Source of the DNA: Apostichopus japonicus
Lineage: Eukaryota > Echinodermata > Holothuroidea > Aspidochirotida > Stichopodidae
DNA: 64,000 bases
Assembly: GCF_037975245.1 (NCBI RefSeq)
Contig: NC_092576.1
Coordinates: 9,875,501 to 9,939,500, forward strand
Direction of reading: 5' to 3'
In this document: positions 57,143 through 64,000 of the stretch, piece after piece
Numbering within the stretch: position 1 is the first letter of the stretch
How the letters are laid out: each line of letters starts with the position of its first letter
Notes under the pieces: generated by a model
What the model was told of the DNA's origin: nothing
Database searches by the model: none
What the model saw: the letters and a program-made list of their open reading frames with translations, nothing else
Made by a program: the position numbers and the translations under genes

Positions 57143-60100
57143 GTAAGTAGTATTCAGTGTTCTATAAACTGTGATTGAAAGATTAATATTATTGTAATTA
57201 TGTAATATTAGTCTGCCAGTCTTTACCACCATGGCAGACTATATAGGCCCCTTAATTTACTATTTGGCCCCATTGAAGTAACGATGATCTAATAACCTGA
57301 ATCGTTACGTGTCATGTAGTTTGTCATCAATATAGTTTATTATAAATCTATATATCTATTTAGCAATTTTTTGTTAAATATATTTATATATATTTATATC
57401 TTGATATGAACTTAATGACAGTTATTCTAAGCCAATTTATACGCTTTAACACACCAGTAGAATCACTGTGGTCGAGTGGTACGGACTTCGGTTCGTGACA
57501 CGAACATCCGTGGTTCGATTCCTACCTTCGCCTGATGAGTCCCAAAAGGACGAAACCGGTCGTGAAGTGGAATTTTTCTGGTGTGTTATTCTTTACTGAT
57601 TTACAATATATCTGTAACCACTTGCTACACATTCAATATATATATATATATATATATAGGTTTCCAACAATATTTTGAAAGCTTCAAACCTCATAAAGTT
57701 GTTTTGCTTATTCTACTTAATTTGTATCGTTAATCAACAGGTCCGATTGTCTGCAGTGGTTTGGGTTGCCCAGCCCCTGGGAGCGGCACCTCATACGTTA
57801 TCAACTCTGATAGCTCTTCCTCGACTTGTCAGGAAGTCATCATAGATACCATCGGTTACCCGAACGGATATCCGGGCACCTCTTGCGAATGGCAGTTTAA
57901 CTCACGGTTTAACTTTAGGACATCAGTTGTAGCGGAGGTCTTAGATTTTGACGGTGAACCTGGGGATAATTTACGTCTACAGGTCAACGGGTTTTTCCCG
58001 AATAGTTTCATCAGCATCTTCGATGGCGACGAAGACGCATACAATGCACGATCATTTCCGCCGTTCAGTATCAGAACGAGGCGTTTGCGAGTTGGATTCC
58101 TGCCTAATAAACATCAATATTGCAGAAGGGGACTCAGAATACGGCTTACGTTTTCTCTCGCTGGTAATGTTGACTTTTATTTTACTCTTTTATTTTGCTT
58201 AAAAGATGGGGTGAATCGGCAGTATATATATTGCTCAAAACGATGATGATGATTCCAGACACCATATTTACCACGTACGTTGCTTCCGTAACTATAGTTC
58301 TCTTCGTTACTGTGCATATTTTAACTACTATCGGCTCTCAATCGAACTTCAGAAATGGGAAAGCTGTGATGTCACACAAAATCCGGCATACAATAAATAT
58401 TGTTGCATTCCGCTGAGACTCGACTTAAACATATTTCAAAAACCGGGAACGTATCGCTTATAAGTGCAATACCAATATTTCCCAAGCGGAATAGTACGTA
58501 ACATAATTTCAGCATAAATCACTAGAACTATTAATTCTTCAATCATGAAAGCTGTATTTTAAAACGATTCCTCTCTTTTTTTCTCTCCATACAGCTGCTG
58601 TTGAAGCATGTTTATCAACAGAAGCTGTTGAACTAACAGATACCTATCCGGTGACAGCCGTTCACACTCCCAACTATCCGTTGTTTTATGGTTCTGGGAT
58701 ACTGTGTTTTTATACAGTTACCAGTCCAGCTAATACTCAACTTATCGTAGAGTTTGTCAGTTTTCAGCTAATAGACTATCAGGATTATCTCTATATCTAT
58801 GATATAACTGATGCTGCCAATCCAAGGATCCTCCGCAGTTTCTCGGTTACAGATACCTCTGTAGCGTTCCAATCTTTCGAGTCTGGAACAAATGCTCTTC
58901 AGTTTGCGTTCCAGAATTTACCGATTGGCAGCCTACAAGGTATATTCGCTCGAGTAACATATGCAGGTGAGTTGTGCCCAGTAATCGCAACGGTGTACTA
59001 GATACGTGTACATGTTTTCAATGGCGCGGTGTTGAAGGTACGGGGGGGGGGGACGGGGGCGACGAGGGGGAGGGGAGGGGTGTTGTGGCGCCAATGGTCG
59101 GAATCAGGTTACAGCAGGGAACTTGTAGCAGAACAAGAGAGGGACGAAGTATTTGATAAAGCGGGGAGAGTGGTTCCTTTGGTTCGGTGAAGTGGAGTCC
59201 CATGTTAGACAAAATACTGCGCAGATATCATATGTCGACGGAACTTCTATATTGTTCGTATATCAGTCAGTCAATGAACAAGTTTTGAGATGAGTTACGT
59301 TATAATTTTAGTATATCTACTAGTATTACTTACAGGCTTAACATTCACAATCAGAGGGTTAAGAGCCCACTAGGGATTTTATTTTTTAGACCTAAACTTT
59401 AACAGTTGAGTCACTTGGCTACAAAGTTGTGATTCTTGTTCCGTTTGGTAGTTCTGGCAGGTTGGTGAATTATCAACGTTTCATAGCACTATAGAGGCAG
59501 TGTAAGTTTCAAGTCATGGTAGTCAGATGCTATATTTTTACTTAGCTCTCTCCTTTTCGCTATCCAAATTGAGACTCTAGTCCCGTCAGAATTGGCAACT
59601 GCTGCAGCTCTCGTGTGGTATGGGATATGTTTTATTAATTAATTGTACGTCATTGAAGGTTTTGTGACATCTACAGCTGATGATAAAAAGAGAAAATTGT
59701 GCTTAGTCTACTCGCTGCAGGGTAAAACTTTCCTTTACATTAATGCAAATGACAAACAATAGCAGATGGAATATTTCCTTATTATATAAGAATATGAATT
59801 AAGCTATACTGACTTTCTTGTTTCGCCAGATGTCATACCCACGTGTAGCGGACGTGGAACTAATACCGACCAATGCGCATGCTCTACAGTTAACGGAGGC
59901 TCACGGTGTCAAGTTGATGGAAGTATGTTAACATTTTTTTTATCTCTCCTGGGAAAGGTTTCTTTATTGTATAAAGACGTTTGAGAAAAAGAAAAAAAAT
60001 CGCCATAATATTAACATTTCAAGAACGAGCCGCTTATTGGAAAGCGAGTAAACAATACAACAAGAATTAAGAAAGTAAATAAGTTAACCAAGAATGTTAC

Positions 60101-62974
60101 AAGTTATTCTCAACCGCCGGGTGCCATATCTATTATTTATAAGGTTGCTATATAGAACTATATATGTTGATATAGATATGATATAAATGTAGCCTAGGTT
60201 TGATATTAAATAATATTACTTCTAGCCGACAAAATGTTCAGAGTTGAAATTTGTTCATTACGTAATCAATAATTTCCTCACATATATTTATGTGTGAGAA
60301 AATGTAGAACGTTATATCACTATGAGCTGATGACATCATAGGTTTGAAAAAAAAATACACAAATACACAAGAAAGTTACATTCCAATAATCTTATGCCCA
60401 TTTTTAGCTAAGTACTTAGCTAGTCGTTTTATGCTATAAGAAGGCATTCGGTTAAACCTAAACATGGCCTTTCTTCGTTCTCGGCATGACGAATTGGCGT
60501 TTTTTTAAAGAGAGGTGTGAACGGGAATCAAGCGGCACCGTTCCTCCTTTACTTCATCTCGTAGGCATTTTCACTTTCATAGACTCCTTGTCCAGTCGCG
60601 CAGATCTCTGTCTTACATAGGAACAAGTTAACAGATTTGCAGATGTTATAGTGCCACCCCACCTGTAACACATGTTACCGTGTAACGAACACAAAGTAGT
60701 AATTACTGATGCACGGTTGTGGGACGTGAACAGTATAGTTGCTGTACCAGCTATGAGTATGGGTGACCACAAGGTTTTAAGGAGACCGAACTATCTCTTT
60801 TGGAGCGCAAAAGTAGAGATAACTGCCATGAACAGATAAGAAAAATCTGATGCAGAATTTGGGAGATATCACAGACTTAATGTTTCTTCCAACACTTGAA
60901 CAGTCTACATATGACATTCATCGAGTCACATGTCCTTCACTTTGTTATTGTATATGTTTGTTATTTTAGGGTTTAATCCTCCGTTAACAAGATTACTTCA
61001 AGTCAGTAAATAAACAATCTCACGAAATATCTGATTATTTTGTCATTATTTTGTGATATCGTTCTGTTTCAACACTATGGCAGTTACATGCTTTCTTTTA
61101 AATAGATATTAAGCAGCGAGTGAATGGCTAGAAACTCTTGAGTTATGGTTAACATTTTGAAATCTTTGTCAACTTATTATGATATTCTATTTGTAATAAC
61201 AATCTAGAATATTGTGGCAACTTCATACAGTTTTCCTATAGGAAGCAGGTTGAAGATAATTTAACTAACAGAGAAACTATTGTATTTAATTTATACTTTG
61301 ACCTACGAGAAAATCATAATTAATACTTTGACTTTGACCTACGAGAAAATCATATTTAATTAACATATACAATCGTTTGTCAAACTGATACGCCTATGCA
61401 GTATTTGGCCGGAAAGAAACCCAATTGGTCTGTATAGTTGTGAACTCAAAGCAAAGCAAAGCAAAATTGATTAAATGGTTCGGAATAGCACGATTTTCCA
61501 CGTGACCTGTTAGGGTAATAATAATAACGCATGCAACCAGGTAATTGCATATTATCTGTTACGTTGAGCCGCGACGAAGTAGTTTAAAATAAATTGGTTG
61601 AAAATAGTATCAGCAAACTATAAACCACCCGGTCTGTGTGGGTGGGGTCTCCTAACGCAACCATATAGAAAAAATATAATTTAGTAAGATAGAATAATTG
61701 GTGTAATCAAATAATTGTGAACGCAAAAGAAAAGGTCTTTGTTTAATTCAAGTTCAAGGCCGTGCACACTATATTTTATTATAATCCTTTCCGATTGAGT
61801 AATCAAGGTACGGTAATAATAGAAAGGTGTGGACCAAGCTTCACTCAATGAAGCTATAGCACAAAATAAACTAGGTCCTTTCATTTCATATGGTGTAAAA
61901 GGTAAGGAATATTTGAAAGGGAAGGTCAAGTTTAGGGAGAAGGAACGGTGATATATATTAGATGAAAGGATTCAACTGAAATAGTCCTAATGGGTGTACT
62001 TGACCATCCCCCCCCCCCCAAAAAAAAGGCATCAAATAATTTTGATATTTTAGCTTATTTAATATATTGTAAGTAATTAGTATTAATTTTTTATATATAA
62101 TCTGTCAAATAGGTAGGGAAAAGGAATGGTGATATATATTAGATGAATGAATTCTACTGAAATAGTCCTAATGGGTGTACTTGACCCCCCCCCCCCCGAC
62201 CCAACCCAACCCCCCCAAAAAAAGGCAGCAAAAAAATTGTAATATTTTTTATTTTTTATTATAATTTTTTATTATAATTATAATTTTTTTATTTTATAAT
62301 ATATTGTAAGAAATTAGTATTAAATGCTTAAGTATAATCTGTCCAAGATGTAGGCCTATACTTTGTAAAGTAGTAACTGAGGTCTGAGGCAATATTTAGA
62401 GTATTTATCAAACGGGGAAAATAAAGAAAAGAAGAAATCACATCATATATTATTTTAATTAATATTATATGAAATTATTATTAGGTTCTAATTATATCAT
62501 TTCCTCATGCAGGTACTGACTTCATTGTGTTGACTCCACCGACATCAAATGCCGATATTCCGACTGACCAGCTTTGTGGACCTGCCACGACAATCACCCT
62601 GACACAAGATTCCTCCAATGCAAATGCAAACTTGGTGACGGGTTTTTATTTCGGTGCCACTGGCGCTTCTGTATCGTGTCAGTGGGACTTCGTCGGTGAA
62701 CCCACATCCAAGTTCGCATTGATAATTCGCGATTTTCAACTTGATAATGGGGATACATTCGAAGTTGTGTATAACGATGGAAGATCGCTGGATTATCTCA
62801 TGCGATTTTCATCGTCCTCAGTGACACTCCCGTATACCAGAGACCTCACTACGTTTTCATTGTTAGATAGCCCCATCATTTTAGACTCGCATTTAGTTCA
62901 AATCAGATATTCTGGAGCAGGGGACTTTGCTACTTTCCCTGGCGTAAGATTCGAAGTTCACTTACTTGATTCCG
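57037..62974 (+). CDS. Gene C: secreted or membrane CUB-domain protein (5' part; runs off the window)
   Basis: Exons 57037-57142, 57741-58163, 58595-58966, 59830-59922 and 62513-62974, all phase 1 to 1 after the first, giving 485 codons so far. Layout: hydrophobic leader 1-25, CUB1 about 60-176, CUB2 about 182-300, a 30-residue Cys-rich linker (301-331) and a third divergent CUB-like domain about 350-483. CUB domains are extracellular beta-sandwich modules used in protein binding. The last visible exon ends at GTAAGTGT in phase 1, so more exons follow beyond 64000. Neighbour of gene B in the same direction but not homologous to it. Full architecture and ligand unknown. Confidence 0.85.
57456..57600 (+). 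mobile_element. tRNA-headed SINE carrying the hammerhead
   Basis: The head has an A-box-like TGGTCGAGTGG and a B-box GGTTCGATTCC at tRNA spacing, the internal RNA polymerase III promoter. The hammerhead and a shared tail (AGTGGAATTTTTCTGGTG) follow. A second, older copy lies at 6356-6490. Exact ends are uncertain; AACACACCAG and CTGGTGTGTT flank this copy as an inverted repeat. Confidence 0.7.
57526..57567 (+). ncRNA. Putative type I hammerhead ribozyme inside a SINE
   Basis: Stem I is CTTCGC (57526-57531) with GTGAAG (57562-57567), six pairs including one G-U. Core CTGATGA lies at 57532-57538. Stem II is GTCC/GGAC around CAAAA (57539-57551). GAAA is at 57552-57555. Stem III is the palindrome ACCGGT (57555-57560), followed by C57561, so cleavage would be 3' of GTC. 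All core nucleotides known to be needed in hammerheads are present. The loop-less three-pair stem III is like minimal metazoan hammerheads, which often work as dimers. It lies sense to gene C in intron 1. Confidence 0.8.
57741..58163 (+). CDS. Gene C exon 2: CUB1
   Basis: 423 nt, phase 1 to 1. After a short Cys pair (CSGLGC) comes CQEVIIDTIGYPNGYPGTSC, the CUB opening with the first Cys pair and the GYPNGYP turn. Later FDGDEDAYN and an HQYC end fit the acidic loop and closing strands. Confidence 0.88.
58595..58966 (+). CDS. Gene C exon 3: CUB2
   Basis: 372 nt, phase 1 to 1. CLSTEAVELTDT, the HTPNYPLFYGSGILC turn and the strand YQDYLYIYD are classic CUB features. A second disulfide pair is not obvious, as in many two-Cys CUB domains. 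Confidence 0.88.
59830..59922 (+). CDS. Gene C exon 4: short Cys-rich linker
   Basis: 93 nt, phase 1 to 1, with a pyrimidine-rich acceptor (TTTCGCCAG) and a GTATGT donor. Encodes CSGRGTNTDQCACS and NGGSRC: four cysteines with EGF-like spacing but too short for a full EGF module. Family not recognised. Confidence 0.75.
60440..60765. repeat. Foldback-family copy in gene C intron 4
   Basis: CTTCGTTCTCGGCATGACG (60470 region) then CCTGTAACACATGTTACC and CGGTTGTGGGAC; the whole order is inverted relative to 12596-12850. Confidence 0.7.
61921..62230. repeat. Tandem duplication, about 180 bp, in gene C intron 4
   Basis: GGTGATATATATTAGATGAA and CTAATGGGTGTACTTGACC occur twice, each followed by a C run and an A run. 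Confidence 0.85.
62513..62974 (+). CDS. Gene C exon 5: divergent CUB-like domain
   Basis: 462 nt, phase 1 to 1, after a TCATGCAG acceptor. Only two cysteines (LCGPATTITL and SVSCQWDF) with the beta-rich pattern IIRDFQLDNGDTFEVVYNDG typical of CUB. It lies 2.6 kb from exon 4, so an unseen small exon between them is possible, although phases already match. Confidence 0.8.
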
Positions 62975-64000
62975 GTAAGTGTTTGTTATTTTATTTTCTG
63001 TTACCTCCTTAGTTTCCTTGGTTGTCTACTAGTAGTAGTGGCGGTAGATAGAATTGTACGAGAAATGTCATTCTCTTCTGTTTATGTTTTAACTCCCTCT
63101 GTAGCAAATTTCGGCATTGAACAACAATTTCTAGTGATTATATGGAGATACTCATACAAGTAAGTTAGAGTGAAAATGAATAATCTACCAATGCAACTAT
63201 AAGTTTTATGGTGGAGAATTTTTATGAGTTATTACTAACAATAAAACAATATTTTTAATATTTATCACCTTTCAGCCTACTGGAATATTTAACATTATTC
63301 ACATAGTATTTGCATTTTGTAAAATCTTATTTCTATTAATTATAAACTAATTAACAGTAAGTGTGTACCTTCGTACTTTGCCGAACGAATTCTTGGCAGT
63401 GGCTCCGAAATAATACAAATAGATGTTTCAAAATAACATCAACTTTAACATGAAAACAACATTGAAATCCATATAAAATCACATCATCACTTGAAGACGT
63501 CAACTTAGGTACCGCCCCTAAGTAGAACAATGGGTGACGTGAGAAGACTTATGAAGCAAGAGAACATAATACGGTAATTTGATTAAAGTTTATCACAGAA
63601 TTGCATAAGTGCCACCACTAAAAACAAAGGAAATAATAGAAATGAAACGAGCCATTACCTAATTGGTATAACCGAAAGACTTTTCTTTTCCATTTTGGGG
63701 ACCAATGTCATAATCACCACTTTATAGATTTAACCGTCAGTTTAAAGAAACTTGTTAACATAGACAGAATACTCTAATGTTGTAATGTTAAAATGTTGTA
63801 ATGTTGTTTCAACTTGAAGATATGCTAATCCTCTGAAAAGCCAAAACTGTTAATGTAAATCCATCGTTTGATAACGCCTAATAAATTATCAAACACATGT
63901 TTCTTTTAACTCCCTTAAATGAACCACAGAACCAGTGGTCTTGAATGATATTCAGAACCAGTTAATTCTTGCAAATGTCTAAAGCAATTTAAAGCAGGTT
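62975..64000. other. Gene C intron 5 (partial)
   Basis: Starts with GTAAGTGT. AT-rich, no exon or repeat recognised up to the window end. Confidence 0.6.

Larger units (their letters stand above)
59923..62512. other. Gene C intron 4
   Basis: 2.6 kb with a foldback-family copy, a short duplication around 61295-61365 (TTTGACCTACGAGAAAATCA twice) and the tandem duplication at 61921-62230. No exon supported, but a very short one could be missed. Confidence 0.6.

Noticed and set aside
57461..57531. Functional tRNA gene at the hammerhead SINE
   Set aside because: tRNA-like boxes only; no closed cloverleaf and the sequence continues into a shared repeat body.

Overview
This is intron-rich animal nuclear DNA, AT-rich and crowded with short repeats, mononucleotide G/C runs and microsatellites. 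No bacterial gene organisation is visible. The domain content (MAM, LDL-receptor class A and CUB modules on membrane or secreted proteins) and the many tRNA-derived SINEs and hAT-like MITEs suggest a marine invertebrate. An echinoderm such as a sea cucumber is my best guess, but this is inference; I recognise no species-specific sequence. Exons were assembled by hand from splice sites, codon phase and conserved domains, so no gene symbols are given.

Three genes are supported. Gene A (minus strand, 31628 down to at least 4516) and gene B (plus strand, 34997-53940) are head-to-head paralogues about 3.4 kb apart. Each encodes a signal peptide, five LDLa modules alternating with four MAM domains, a membrane-proximal microexon, one transmembrane helix and a short cytoplasmic tail. 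Their exons match one for one, many with identical lengths (147, 263, 98, 165, 124, 129, 223 nt). Inside each gene an eight-exon block (LDLa-MAM-LDLa-MAM) occurs twice. The simplest history is an internal duplication followed by an inverted whole-gene duplication. Gene B is complete (983 residues). Gene A is complete except for its last coding exon, which I could not place (975 residues before it). Gene C (plus strand, from 57037) is a CUB-domain protein whose signal peptide, two CUB domains, short Cys-rich linker and third CUB-like domain lie in the window; it runs off the right edge.

Layout: 1-4515, repeats downstream of gene A; 4516-31628, gene A, whose introns hold several MITEs, a three-level nested transposon (16604-20056), a four-copy tandem array beside a splice donor and a G-rich-sense minisatellite (24120-24543); 31629-34996, the shared divergent 5' region; 34997-53940, gene B; 53941-57036, intergenic with one MITE; 57037 to the end, gene C.

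Points most worth checking: (1) a tRNA-headed SINE in gene C intron 1 carries what looks like an intact type I hammerhead ribozyme, with a decayed second copy in gene A; (2) a 71-bp tandem duplication of the exon 17 splice donor in gene A, where use of the second donor predicts a soluble, truncated receptor; (3) a 3,049-bp element with perfect 32-bp terminal inverted repeats, an 8-bp target duplication and a THAP-domain exon, nested in an older MITE; (4) two decayed copies of exon 12 in gene B; (5) a hairpin-rich short repeat family with a 16-bp near-perfect target duplication.
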